Below are positions 24,560 through 32,744 of a stretch of 64,000 nt of DNA, one piece after another; positions within the stretch are counted from its first letter, which is position 1, and every line of letters starts with the position of its first letter. The position numbers were made by a program, and so were the translations under genes. The DNA comes from Rhizobiaceae bacterium (GTDB taxonomy: Bacteria; Pseudomonadota; Alphaproteobacteria; Rhizobiales; Rhizobiaceae), in assembly GCA_023953845.1 (NCBI GenBank), contig JAMLJC010000001.1, positions 2,232,001 to 2,296,000 of the forward strand. The letters run 5' to 3'. The notes below the pieces were generated by a model. That model was given only the letters and a program-made list of their open reading frames with translations, made no database searches and was not told the DNA's origin.

Positions 24560-26053
24560 ATGTTTGGAAAGCGCGGCAACGAAGGAGGCAATATCGGCGC
24601 GCCGGAATTCCGGCCGGTGCCGCCCCCACAGCCGCCTGCGGCAGGCTTCGCCGTCCCGGCAGCATCGCAGTCCGCCGCAGAGCCGCGCGCTGCCGCGGCA
24701 ACTCCGCCGCGCATCGCCGTCGAAGCTCCGCCGCTGGCGCCGCGTCCGCGGCCGGCCACGCGCGAGCGCAGCGAAAGCTATTACGACACCAAATCCCAGG
24801 TCTTCTCCGCCCTCATCGACACGATCGACCTGTCGCAGCTCGCCAAGCTCGATCCCGAATCGGCGCGCGAGGAAATTCGCGACATCGTCAACGACATCAT
24901 CGCGATCAAGAACTTCGCGATGTCGATCGCCGAGCAGGAAGAACTGCTCGAGGACATCTGCAACGACGTGCTGGGCTACGGTCCGCTGGAGCCTTTGCTG
25001 GCGCGCGACGACATCGCCGACATCATGGTCAACGGCGCCAAGACGGTCTTCATCGAAGTCAACGGCAAGGTCGAGCCGACGCAGATCCGTTTTCGCGACA
25101 ACCAGCAGCTCCTGAACATCTGCCAGCGCATCGTCAGCCAGGTCGGCCGCCGCGTCGACGAATCCTCGCCGATCTGCGACGCGCGTCTGCCGGACGGCTC
25201 CCGCGTCAACGTCATCGCCCCGCCGCTGGCGCTCGACGGCGCCGCCCTCACCATCCGCAAGTTCAAGAAGGACAAGCTGACGCTCGACCAGATCGTGAAG
25301 TTCGGCGCCATCTCGCCCGAAGGGGCGGAGGTGCTGAAGATCATCGGTCGCGTCCGCTGCAACGTCGTCATCTCCGGCGGTACCGGCTCGGGCAAGACGA
25401 CGCTGCTCAACTGCCTCACCCGGTATATCGACCGCGAGGAGCGCGTCATCACCTGCGAGGACTCGGCGGAGCTCCAGCTGCAGCAACCGCACGTAGTCCG
25501 GCTGGAAACCCGTCCGCCGAACCTTGAAGGCGAGGGCGAGGTGACCATGCGCGACCTGGTCAAGAACTGCCTGCGCATGCGTCCCGAGCGCATCATCGTC
25601 GGCGAGGTGCGCGGTCCCGAGGTCTTCGACCTGTTGCAGGCGATGAACACCGGTCACGACGGCTCGATGGGCACGATCCACTCGAACTCCCCGCGCGAAT
25701 GCCTCAACCGCATGGAATCGATGATCGCGATGGGCGGCTTCTCGCTGCCGCAGAAGACGGTGCGCGAGATCATCGTCGGCTCCGTCGACGTCATCATCCA
25801 GGCCGCCCGCCTGCGCGACGGCTCGCGCCGCATCACCCACATCACCGAGGTGGTCGGCATGGAAGGCGACGTCATCATCACCCAGGATCTCGTCCTCTAT
25901 AACATCAAGGGCGAGGACGCGAACGGCCGCATTCTCGGCCAGCATGTCTCGACCGGCATCGGACGCCCGCATTTCTGGGATCGCGCCCGCTACTACGGCG
26001 AGGAGCAGCGGCTGGCGACGGCGCTGGAAGCGATGGAAAAGCGGGCGGACTAG
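24560..26053 (+). CDS. cpaF: Flp pilus assembly ATPase CpaF (TadA)
   Basis: 497-residue secretion ATPase that powers pilus extension and retraction. A Pro/Ala-rich N-terminal region (to about 75) precedes the N-domain and the RecA-like core: Walker A SGGTGSGKTTLLN (from residue 272), the Asp box CEDSAELQL, Walker B region RMRPERIIVGEVRGPEVFDLL and the His box NTGHDGSMGTIHSNS. It acts on the cytoplasmic side with TadB and TadC, which follow directly. Confidence 0.96.
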   Translation: MFGKRGNEGGNIGAPEFRPVPPPQPPAAGFAVPAASQSAAEPRAAAATPPRIAVEAPPLAPRPRPATRERSESYYDTKSQVFSALIDTIDLSQLAKLDPESAREEIRDIVNDIIAIKNFAMSIAEQEELLEDICNDVLGYGPLEPLLARDDIADIMVNGAKTVFIEVNGKVEPTQIRFRDNQQLLNICQRIVSQVGRRVDESSPICDARLPDGSRVNVIAPPLALDGAALTIRKFKKDKLTLDQIVKFGAISPEGAEVLKIIGRVRCNVVISGGTGSGKTTLLNCLTRYIDREERVITCEDSAELQLQQPHVVRLETRPPNLEGEGEVTMRDLVKNCLRMRPERIIVGEVRGPEVFDLLQAMNTGHDGSMGTIHSNSPRECLNRMESMIAMGGFSLPQKTVREIIVGSVDVIIQAARLRDGSRRITHITEVVGMEGDVIITQDLVLYNIKGEDANGRILGQHVSTGIGRPHFWDRARYYGEEQRLATALEAMEKRAD

Positions 26054-26078
26054 AATGAAACTGGCGAGGCGGTAGCCG

Positions 26079-27092
26079 ATGTTCGGTCTGGACCTGACCA
26101 TACTGGCGGTGATCGCCCTCGCCGGGCTCAGCGCGGGCAGTCTGGCCTATGCGTTCCTGTTCAACCGCGTCGCATCCGAGGCGAAGGTGGAGCGCCGCCT
26201 GGAGGGCGTCTCGCGGTCCGACGTTGAGCGCGACGCGATGCGCCAGGCGAAGGACAAGAACGCCGAGGTCGTGCGGCGCCGCAAGAACATCGCCGATTCG
26301 CTCAAGGATCTCGAAGCCAAGGAAAAGGACCGGGACCGCAACATCCGCCGGCCGCCGCTGAAGATACAGATCAAGCAGGCGGGCCTCAACCTGTCCATAC
26401 AGCGCTTCTACATGCTTGCCGTCGCCTGCGGCCTCGCTCTCGCCGTCGCGGCTTTCATAGGCGGCCTGCCACGCTACGCCGTGCCGGCCGTCGCCATCGT
26501 GGGCGCGATCGGGCTGCCGCGATGGATCGTGGCGCTGGTGCGCAAGCGCCGCATCCAGAAGTTTCTGGAGGAATTCCCCAACGCGCTCGATATCATCGTG
26601 CGCGCCGTTAAGTCGGGCCTGCCGCTCAACGACGGCATCCGCATGATCGCCCACGAGGCCAAGGAGCCGGTCAGGACGGAATTCCGCCGCATCGTGGAGG
26701 CGCAGCAGCTCGGCCTTTCCATTCCCGACGCCTCGATGCGCATGATCGAGACCATGCCTTGCCCCGAGGCCGGCTTCTTCGGCATCGTCATCCAGATCCA
26801 GTCGCAGGCCGGCGGCAATCTGTCGGAAGCGCTGGGCAATCTGTCTCGCGTGTTGCGCGACCGCAAGAAGATGAAGGCCAAGGTCCAGGCCCTATCGATG
26901 GAAGCCAAGGCCTCTGCCATGATCATCGGCGCGCTGCCTTTCGTCGTCGCGTTTCTCGTCTATCTTTCGAGCCCCGGCTACATCATGCCGCTGTTCACCA
27001 CGAGCCCCGGTCACATCATCATCGGCGTGGCGGGCTTCTGGATGCTGATCGGCATTCTGGTGATGCGGAAGATGATCAACTTCGAAGTGTGA
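26079..27092 (+). CDS. tadB: Flp pilus inner-membrane platform protein TadB
   Basis: 337-residue T2SSF-type integral membrane protein. Hydrophobic segments lie near residues 5-28, 105-155 and 275-330; the cytoplasmic F-domain includes EFPNALDIIVRAVKSGLPL and SQAGGNLSEALGNLSRVLRDR. With TadC it forms the platform on which CpaF acts. It begins 25 bases after cpaF and ends nine bases before tadC. Confidence 0.94.
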   Translation: MFGLDLTILAVIALAGLSAGSLAYAFLFNRVASEAKVERRLEGVSRSDVERDAMRQAKDKNAEVVRRRKNIADSLKDLEAKEKDRDRNIRRPPLKIQIKQAGLNLSIQRFYMLAVACGLALAVAAFIGGLPRYAVPAVAIVGAIGLPRWIVALVRKRRIQKFLEEFPNALDIIVRAVKSGLPLNDGIRMIAHEAKEPVRTEFRRIVEAQQLGLSIPDASMRMIETMPCPEAGFFGIVIQIQSQAGGNLSEALGNLSRVLRDRKKMKAKVQALSMEAKASAMIIGALPFVVAFLVYLSSPGYIMPLFTTSPGHIIIGVAGFWMLIGILVMRKMINFEV

Positions 27093-27101
27093 GGCGGCCA
27101 A

Positions 27102-28100
27102 ATGTCCGAACAAGTCATCCGCACCCTCACCGACCCCTCCTTCCTCATCGCGCTTCTGGTGGCGGTGGCGGTCTTCGCGACATTGCTGACGGCTCTGCCG
27201 GCGCTCGGCGGCGATCCGCTGAAGAACCGCATGAAATCCGTGGCGCTCGAGCGCGAGCAGCTGCGCGCCAAGCAGCGCAACTGGATGGCTACCGGCGACC
27301 AGAAGCGGCAGGGGCTTCGCGAGCAGCAGTCCCGCGTCCGCAGCATCGTGGACCGGCTCGATCTCCGGCGCGCGCTGGCCGACGAGGCGACGCTGCAGAA
27401 ACTGCGGACCGCCGGCTATCGCGGCAGCAACCCGCTGACGATCTTTCTCTTCGCGCGCGTGACGCTGCCTTTCGCGGGCATCGCGCTCGCCGGCATCTAT
27501 CTCTTCGTGCTCGGCGGCCTGCCGAAGCAGCCGACTTTCATAAAGCTTTTCGTCTGCGTTTGCGCCGCATATGCCGGCTTCTACCTGCCCGTGCTCTACG
27601 TCAGCAATCGCGGCACCAAGCGCAAGCAGTCTATCCAGCGGGCATGGCCCGACGCGCTCGACCTCATGCTGATCTGCGTGGAATCGGGCATGTCGGTCGA
27701 GGCCGCATTCCGCAAGGTGGCGGACGAGATCGGCACGCAGTCGGTCGATCTGGCGGAAGAGTTCGTGCTGACCAATGCGGAACTCTCCTTCCTTCAGGAG
27801 CGGCGGGCGGCCTACGAGAACCTCGCCGACCGCACCGGCCTCGATTCGGTCAAGGCGGTCACGCAGGCGCTGATCCAGGCGGAACGATACGGCACGCCGG
27901 TCGCCCATGCCCTGCGCGTGCTGGCGCAGGAAAGCCGCGAGATGCGCATGAACGAGGCCGAGAAGAAGGCGGCGGCCCTGCCTCCGAAGCTGACCGTGCC
28001 GATGATACTGTTCTTCCTGCCGGTGCTGTTCGCGGTCATCCTCGGACCCGCCGGCATTCAGGTCAGCCAGCGCGGCATCTTCCCGAACCAGCAGCAGTAA
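27102..28100 (+). CDS. tadC: Flp pilus inner-membrane platform protein TadC
   Basis: 332-residue T2SSF-domain membrane protein, paralogous to TadB. It has an N-terminal helix (FLIALLVAVAVFATLL), a central pair around residues 120-165, the F-domain DALDLMLICVESGMSVEAAF and SVKAVTQALIQAERYGTPVA, and a final helix near the C-terminus. Last gene of the plus-strand cpa/tad operon; a bidirectional terminator follows 17 bases later, and tadD is convergent. Confidence 0.94.
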   Translation: MSEQVIRTLTDPSFLIALLVAVAVFATLLTALPALGGDPLKNRMKSVALEREQLRAKQRNWMATGDQKRQGLREQQSRVRSIVDRLDLRRALADEATLQKLRTAGYRGSNPLTIFLFARVTLPFAGIALAGIYLFVLGGLPKQPTFIKLFVCVCAAYAGFYLPVLYVSNRGTKRKQSIQRAWPDALDLMLICVESGMSVEAAFRKVADEIGTQSVDLAEEFVLTNAELSFLQERRAAYENLADRTGLDSVKAVTQALIQAERYGTPVAHALRVLAQESREMRMNEAEKKAAALPPKLTVPMILFFLPVLFAVILGPAGIQVSQRGIFPNQQQ

Positions 28101-28116
28101 GTCCTTCCGCAGAACG

Positions 28117-28155
28117 GAAAAAGGACGCTCGGGTGATCCGGCGTCCTTTTTTCTT
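28117..28155. terminator. Bidirectional terminator between tadC and tadD
   Basis: AAAAAGGACGC and GCGTCCTTTTTT form a stem of about ten pairs around a 12-base loop, with A and T tracts on the two sides. It can end both the plus-strand tad operon and the convergent tadD transcript. Confidence 0.85.
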
Positions 28156-28200
28156 GCGGCCTGTGAGAGAGAGAGAAACCGGCTGCTGCCGGCTCCGTCT

Positions 28201-29025
28201 TCAGTTGGTGTTGGTTTCCTTTTCCTCGTCCTTGATCTGCTTCCAGGCATTCTGCTGGGCGAGCATGGAGCGCAGATAGGCGACGTTGGCCTGCGCCTGC
28301 TGCGGCGAAAGCTCGTGGCTGGCGATCTTTTCGGCCTCGCCGAAACGGCCTTGCAGGCCGACCACGAGCGCCAGGTTCTGGCGCACCCGGCTGTCGGCGC
28401 CCGGTTGCTCGGCCGCGGAGCGCATATAGGTTTCGGCGGTCTTGAGATCGCCTTGCAGCAGGTAGGACATGCCGAGATTGGAGAGCACCGAGGGTTCGTT
28501 CGGCTTGGCGTCCAGGGCCTTGCGGTAGAGTTCGCGCGCTTCGGCCTGCCTGCCGAGCTGGTCGAGGATGGCGGCTTCCGCCGATTGCAGCTTCCAGTCG
28601 GGATATTCGGGCGTCTGGGCGCGCCGCACGGCGTCGAGCGCGGGTTCGAGCTGTCCCGCGCCCGCAAGCGCCTTGCCATAGGCGGCGAGAACTTCGCGGT
28701 CCTTCGCATGGGTGATGGCCAGCTTGCGCATGACCGCAAGCGACTGATCCGCCCGTCCGTTCATCTGCAGCACGCTGGCGTAGCGCAGGCCGATCGCCTT
28801 GTCTGTCGGGTTCTTCGCATAGGCCTGTCCGAGCGAATCGGCCGCACTTGCCAGTTCGCCGGCCGACATCTGATCGACGGGGCGGCCTGTGTCCGCTCGC
28901 GATATGGAGCCGGTGGTGAGGTTCTTGTTGCTCGCGCATCCGGCGACGCTCGCGACCAGCAGCATCGCCGCGCCCGCCCTCAGGACTCGATTCGTGATTG
29001 CCTTCGTGCGGTGTTTGGTCAACAT
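28201..29025 (-). CDS. tadD: Tetratricopeptide lipoprotein TadD of the Flp pilus locus
   Basis: 274-residue lipoprotein. The signal sequence ends with the lipobox ASVAGC (Cys about residue 29), followed by TPR repeats in which the pattern ALxxGKAL, ALDAVRRA, ELYRKALDAKPNEPSVLSNL and MSYLLQGDLKTAETY is clear. TadD supports secretin/pilus assembly. I took the ATG at 29023-29025 (MLTKHRTKAITNRV), which has GGAGAA ahead; the longer frame begins in the divergent promoter. Convergent with tadC, divergent from the M17 aminopeptidase, with CtrA-type sites between. Confidence 0.9.
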   Translation of the reverse strand: MLTKHRTKAITNRVLRAGAAMLLVASVAGCASNKNLTTGSISRADTGRPVDQMSAGELASAADSLGQAYAKNPTDKAIGLRYASVLQMNGRADQSLAVMRKLAITHAKDREVLAAYGKALAGAGQLEPALDAVRRAQTPEYPDWKLQSAEAAILDQLGRQAEARELYRKALDAKPNEPSVLSNLGMSYLLQGDLKTAETYMRSAAEQPGADSRVRQNLALVVGLQGRFGEAEKIASHELSPQQAQANVAYLRSMLAQQNAWKQIKDEEKETNTN

Positions 29026-29103
29026 CGGCGCCGATTCTCCGTTCGAAACCGCCGCGGCAAGCGGGCCGCGCATCCCGGAGAAATATTCTGTTAACCCTAA
29101 CGG

Positions 29104-29131
29104 ATGGTTAAGACCGTCCCGCAATGGTTAA
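29104..29131 (-). promoter_or_regulatory. Two tandem TTAACCAT (CtrA half-site) motifs
   Basis: TTAACCAT occurs twice on the minus strand (29104-29111 and 29124-29131), exactly 20 bases apart, in the 130-base gap between tadD and the aminopeptidase gene; a near copy, TTAACCCT, lies at 29091. TTAACCAT is the published 8-mer CtrA motif in Caulobacter. The spacing puts both on one face of the helix. Target could be tadD, the aminopeptidase, or both. Confidence 0.55.
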
Positions 29132-29155
29132 CGTCTGCCGGAAGGACTGGATGGA

Positions 29156-30526
29156 ATGACTGTCGAAGTGATCGTCGAATCCGCCGAGGAGGGCGCTCCG
29201 ATCCATTTTGTGCCGAAGAACGGTCTCGATGAGGCCGGTCTGGACCCCGTCGCTATGGGATGGGCCGGCGCGAACGGCTTTTCCGGCGAGGCCGGTCGTG
29301 TCCTGCTGCTGGCCGGACGTGACGGCGCGGTCGTCGGCGCGCTGCTTGGAACCGGAGACGGAAGCGAGGGCCACCTTGCGGCGGGGGCGCTCGGCAAGGC
29401 GCTGCCGGAAGGACTCTGGCGGCTGGCAGGCGATCCCGCCAATGCCGAGCAGATCCTGCTCGGCGTCATGCTCGGCAACTATGCCTTCACGCGCTATGGC
29501 AAGAAGCCCGGCCGCGCTTTGCGTCTGCTGGCGCCGGACGGCGCGGACACGGCGCGCGTCCGGCGCATCGCCGAGGCCGTCTATCTCACGCGGGACCTCA
29601 TCAACACGCCGACGAACGATATGGGGCCGGAGGCGCTGGAGAGCGCCGCGCGCCGTCTCGGCACGGCGCATGGCGCGGCCGTAAAGTCGATCGTCGGCGA
29701 CGAATTGCTGGCCCAGAATTTCCCGATGATCCATGCGGTCGGCCGCGCCTCCTCCGACGCGCCGCGCCTCATCGACCTGCGATGGGGGCCATCCGACGCG
29801 CCGAAGGTGACGCTGGTCGGCAAAGGCGTCTGCTTCGACACGGGCGGCCTCGACATCAAGCCGGCATCCAGCATGCTTTTAATGAAGAAGGATATGGGCG
29901 GCGCGGCCAACGTCCTCGGTCTGGCGTCGATGATCATGTCGGCCGGCCTGAAGCTCAGGCTGCGGGTGTTGATCCCCGCCGTCGAGAACGCCATCGCCGG
30001 CAATGCCTTCCGTCCCGGCGACATCCTGCCGTCGCGAAAAGGCATTACCGTCGAGATCGGCAACACCGACGCCGAGGGCAGGCTGGTGCTGGGCGACGCG
30101 CTGGCGCTGGCCGACGAGGAGGAGCCGCAACTGCTGATCGACATGGCGACGCTGACAGGCGCTGCGCGTGTCGCGCTCGGTCCGGATCTGCCGCCCTTCT
30201 ACACCGACGACGACGGCTTCGCGGCCGAGCTGTCGGCGGCCGGCAACGCCGTCGAGGACCCGCTCTGGCGTATGCCGCTCTGGAAGCCTTATGAGGCGCG
30301 GCTGGCGTCGAAAGTGGCGGACACCAACAATGTGAACTCGGACGGCTTCGCCGGATCGATCACCGCGGCGCTCTTCCTGAAGAAGTTCGTCGAGAAGGCC
30401 GGGACCTGGGCGCATTTCGATATCTTCGGCTGGAATCCGGTGGAGAAGCCGCATTGCCCGGTCGGCGGCGAGGCGCAGGCGATCCGCGCGCTCGAGCGCG
30501 TGCTTGCCCGGCGCTATCCGGGCTGA
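29156..30526 (+). CDS. Leucyl aminopeptidase family (M17) protein
   Basis: 456-residue M17 metallo-aminopeptidase that releases N-terminal residues from peptides in the cytosol. The C-terminal catalytic domain contains the metal and catalytic signatures GKGVCFDTGGLDIKP, MKKDMGGAANVLGL and NTDAEGRLVLGDAL, the last being the family hallmark. GGAAGGA precedes the ATG by nine bases. It is followed by a MarR-like regulator and an NlpC/P60 peptidase, an order I associate with Rhizobiales, hinting at peptidoglycan-peptide or peptide turnover. Confidence 0.93.
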   Translation: MTVEVIVESAEEGAPIHFVPKNGLDEAGLDPVAMGWAGANGFSGEAGRVLLLAGRDGAVVGALLGTGDGSEGHLAAGALGKALPEGLWRLAGDPANAEQILLGVMLGNYAFTRYGKKPGRALRLLAPDGADTARVRRIAEAVYLTRDLINTPTNDMGPEALESAARRLGTAHGAAVKSIVGDELLAQNFPMIHAVGRASSDAPRLIDLRWGPSDAPKVTLVGKGVCFDTGGLDIKPASSMLLMKKDMGGAANVLGLASMIMSAGLKLRLRVLIPAVENAIAGNAFRPGDILPSRKGITVEIGNTDAEGRLVLGDALALADEEEPQLLIDMATLTGAARVALGPDLPPFYTDDDGFAAELSAAGNAVEDPLWRMPLWKPYEARLASKVADTNNVNSDGFAGSITAALFLKKFVEKAGTWAHFDIFGWNPVEKPHCPVGGEAQAIRALERVLARRYPG

Positions 30527-30575
30527 TCCTGCCGCTCGAAACGGAAGCGAAACGAATTTCCGTCATGCTCGGGCA

Positions 30576-30926
30576 ATGGCGATTCAGCTGCGCCCCAGCC
30601 AGGCACTACGGCTCTGGCAGACGGTTCTGCTCTCCGAGGTGCGCGACGACGCGCCCGATCTGACCTCGCGTCAAATGGCCATCCTGCTGCATATCTATCT
30701 CGAACCGCCGCCTCACACGATCCGCGGGCTCGCCGCGACGCTGGGTGTCACAAAGCCTGTCATCACCCGCGCGCTCGATACGATGGGCGCGCTGAAGCTC
30801 GTCTCGCGGCACCGCGACGAAACCGACCGGCGCAACGTGCTTGTCAAGCGAACGGTCGAAGGCGCATTGTATGTCGAGCGTCTCGGCGACGTGATCATGG
30901 CCAAGGCCAGGGAGCTTCCCCTTTGA
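30576..30926 (+). CDS. MarR-like winged-helix transcriptional regulator
   Basis: 116-residue one-domain protein. A winged helix-turn-helix is visible: LTSRQMAILLHIYLEPPP, then IRGLAATLGVTKPVITRALD (recognition helix) and the wing SRHRDETDRRNVLVKRT. It is shorter than classic MarR proteins (about 140 residues), lacking part of the dimerisation helices. The start is the ATG at 30576. Its stop overlaps the TTG start of the NlpC/P60 gene (TTGA), so expression of the two is coupled. Ligand and target genes are unknown. Confidence 0.82.
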   Translation: MAIQLRPSQALRLWQTVLLSEVRDDAPDLTSRQMAILLHIYLEPPPHTIRGLAATLGVTKPVITRALDTMGALKLVSRHRDETDRRNVLVKRTVEGALYVERLGDVIMAKARELPL

Positions 30927-31792
30927 CCGACCTCGACTTGCGCCTGAACGCGGTTCGGCCCGATCTAGCCGACGCGCGGCTCGGCGAGCAGGTGACCGCC
31001 GCCCGCAATGTCATCGGCCGACCGGCTTCAATCGCCGTTCCCGTGGCCGATGTGATGAAGGCGCCGGACGTCCATTCCGGATTGAACACCCAGTTCCTGC
31101 TTGGCGACGAGGTGCTGGTTTTCGAGAACCATGACGGCTGGGCCTGGCTGCAGGGGGTACGCGACGGTTATGTCGGCTATGTCGCGGCCGATGCGCTCGG
31201 CGATGCGGCTGCGGAATTCACCCATGTCGTCTCGGTGCCACGCACCTTCGTCTATCCGGCCCCGGATCTGCGCCGGCCCCGCGTTCGCGTTCTCTCCATG
31301 GGATCGCGCGTCGCCGTCGTCGGCCTCGCCGAAACCCGCAACACCGTCTATGCGCTGCTTGACGAGGGCGAGGCGGTCATCGCCCAGCATCTCCTGCCCG
31401 TCGGCAGCCATGCCGCCGACTACGTGTCAGTGGCGGAAACCCTGATCCATACGCCCTATCTCTGGGGAGGCACTTCGGGCTTCGGCATCGATTGTTCGGG
31501 TCTCGTCCAGCTTTCGATGCGCATGTGCGGCGTCAGCGTGCTGCGCGATACCGACATGCAGGTGGCTTCGATCGGCAAGCCGCTCGCCGTCGATGCGGAT
31601 TTCTCGAAACTCCGGCGCGGCGATCTCGTGTTCTGGAAGGGTCACGTCGCGATCATGACCGACGCCGTGAACATGATTCATGCCAGCGGCCACACCATGC
31701 TGGTGTCGAACGAGTCGCTGCGTGACGCTGTCGCGCGGATCAGCCCGCTCTACGGTCTGCCGACGGCGTTCAGGCGTCCAGCGTCTCAATAA
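30923..31792 (+). CDS. NlpC/P60 family cysteine peptidase with SH3 domains
   Basis: 289-residue protein. Two SH3b-like regions (about 30-95 and 97-165, e.g. GLNTQFLLGDEVLVFE and DGYVGYVAADALG) precede an NlpC/P60 domain with catalytic Cys191 (GIDCSGLVQ) and His241 (WKGHVAIM) plus a third polar site near His253. Such enzymes hydrolyse gamma-D-Glu-diamino-acid bonds in cell-wall peptides. No signal peptide is seen, which suggests a cytosolic role in muropeptide recycling. The start is TTG overlapping the regulator stop. Its 3' end overlaps convergent ghrA by seven bases. Confidence 0.9.
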   Translation: MTDLDLRLNAVRPDLADARLGEQVTAARNVIGRPASIAVPVADVMKAPDVHSGLNTQFLLGDEVLVFENHDGWAWLQGVRDGYVGYVAADALGDAAAEFTHVVSVPRTFVYPAPDLRRPRVRVLSMGSRVAVVGLAETRNTVYALLDEGEAVIAQHLLPVGSHAADYVSVAETLIHTPYLWGGTSGFGIDCSGLVQLSMRMCGVSVLRDTDMQVASIGKPLAVDADFSKLRRGDLVFWKGHVAIMTDAVNMIHASGHTMLVSNESLRDAVARISPLYGLPTAFRRPASQ

Positions 31793-32736
31793 CCGGCAGT
31801 TCTGTCGACCACATTGCGCAGCGGTTCGCCGCGCTCGAACGCATCCATCTGCGCGATCATCGGCGGCACGAGATGCGCGGGGTCAGACGTGGAGGCGGCG
31901 TGCGGCGTGACGAAAACCTTCGGATGCGTCCACATCGGGCTGTCCCGCGGCAGGGGCTCCGTCTCGAACACGTCGAGCGTCGCCTCCTTCAGCGTGCCGT
32001 CGTCCAAGGCCCGCAGGATGTCGGCGCCTTTCTGCAATCCTCCGCGTCCCGCATTGATGAGGCAGGCGCCTCCCAGCCTGTTATCGCGTCGCAACTGCCG
32101 CAGCAGGCCATAGTCGATGACGCCGCGTGTGTCGGGCGTCAGCGGCAGCAGGACGACGAGGATGTCCGTCGCGGCCAGAAAGGCAGGGAGGCGATCCGTG
32201 CCGGCGAAGGTCGTCACGCCCGGCAGGTCCTTCGGCCGCCGACTCCAGCCGTTGACCCGATAGCCGAGCGCCAGCAACGCTCTCGCGGCGGCCGAGCCGA
32301 GTTCGCCGAGTCCCATGATGCCGACCGCCACCTCGCCCGCCTGCGGCTGCGGCGGCTCGTACCAGATCCTGTCACGCTGCTGGGCGCGGTAGAGCACGCC
32401 CTGCCGATGGTGGTCGAGCACGCGCCAGACGACATATTCGGTCATCGGCTGGGTCAGCGAATCGTCCACGACGCGGATAATCGGTACGTCCGGCAGCATC
32501 GGGTCGGCGAGCAGATGATCGACGCCCGCGCCGACCGAGAAGATCGCCTTGAGATTGGGATAGGCCCTAAGCCGGCTGCCGCCCTGCTTCCAGACGAGAG
32601 CATAGCGGATGGTCGGATCGTGTGGGTCGTCCGTGTCGAGCACGGCGTCGCGCCGGCCTGCGAATGCAGCCTGCCAGGCGTGCGGATCGTAGCCGGAAAT
32701 CGCCAGCAGGACGCGGCCCTTGGGTGCTGTAGTCAT
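31786..32736 (-). CDS. ghrA: Glyoxylate/hydroxypyruvate reductase A
   Basis: 316-residue NADPH-dependent D-2-hydroxyacid dehydrogenase of the GhrA subfamily, reducing glyoxylate and hydroxypyruvate. The nucleotide site is GIMGLGELGSAAARAL; catalytic residues fall in NAGRGGLQK (Arg), DVFETEPLP (Glu) and VTPHAAS (His). The early SVGAGVDHLL is typical of GhrA. It lies eight bases after the yejF stop, so it is probably the last gene of the peptide-transporter operon; a metabolic link is not obvious. Confidence 0.93.
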   Translation of the reverse strand: MTTAPKGRVLLAISGYDPHAWQAAFAGRRDAVLDTDDPHDPTIRYALVWKQGGSRLRAYPNLKAIFSVGAGVDHLLADPMLPDVPIIRVVDDSLTQPMTEYVVWRVLDHHRQGVLYRAQQRDRIWYEPPQPQAGEVAVGIMGLGELGSAAARALLALGYRVNGWSRRPKDLPGVTTFAGTDRLPAFLAATDILVVLLPLTPDTRGVIDYGLLRQLRRDNRLGGACLINAGRGGLQKGADILRALDDGTLKEATLDVFETEPLPRDSPMWTHPKVFVTPHAASTSDPAHLVPPMIAQMDAFERGEPLRNVVDRTAGY

Positions 32737-32744
32737 GACGCTTC

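Noticed and set aside
24266..26101. 611-codon minus-strand open frame opposite cpaF
   Set aside because: Composition (His/Arg/Asp-rich, no domain) is typical of an antisense shadow; cpaF on the plus strand is complete.
26892..28739. Minus-strand open frame across tadB, tadC and tadD
   Set aside because: It passes through a strong terminator and three recognised genes, and shows no protein family pattern.
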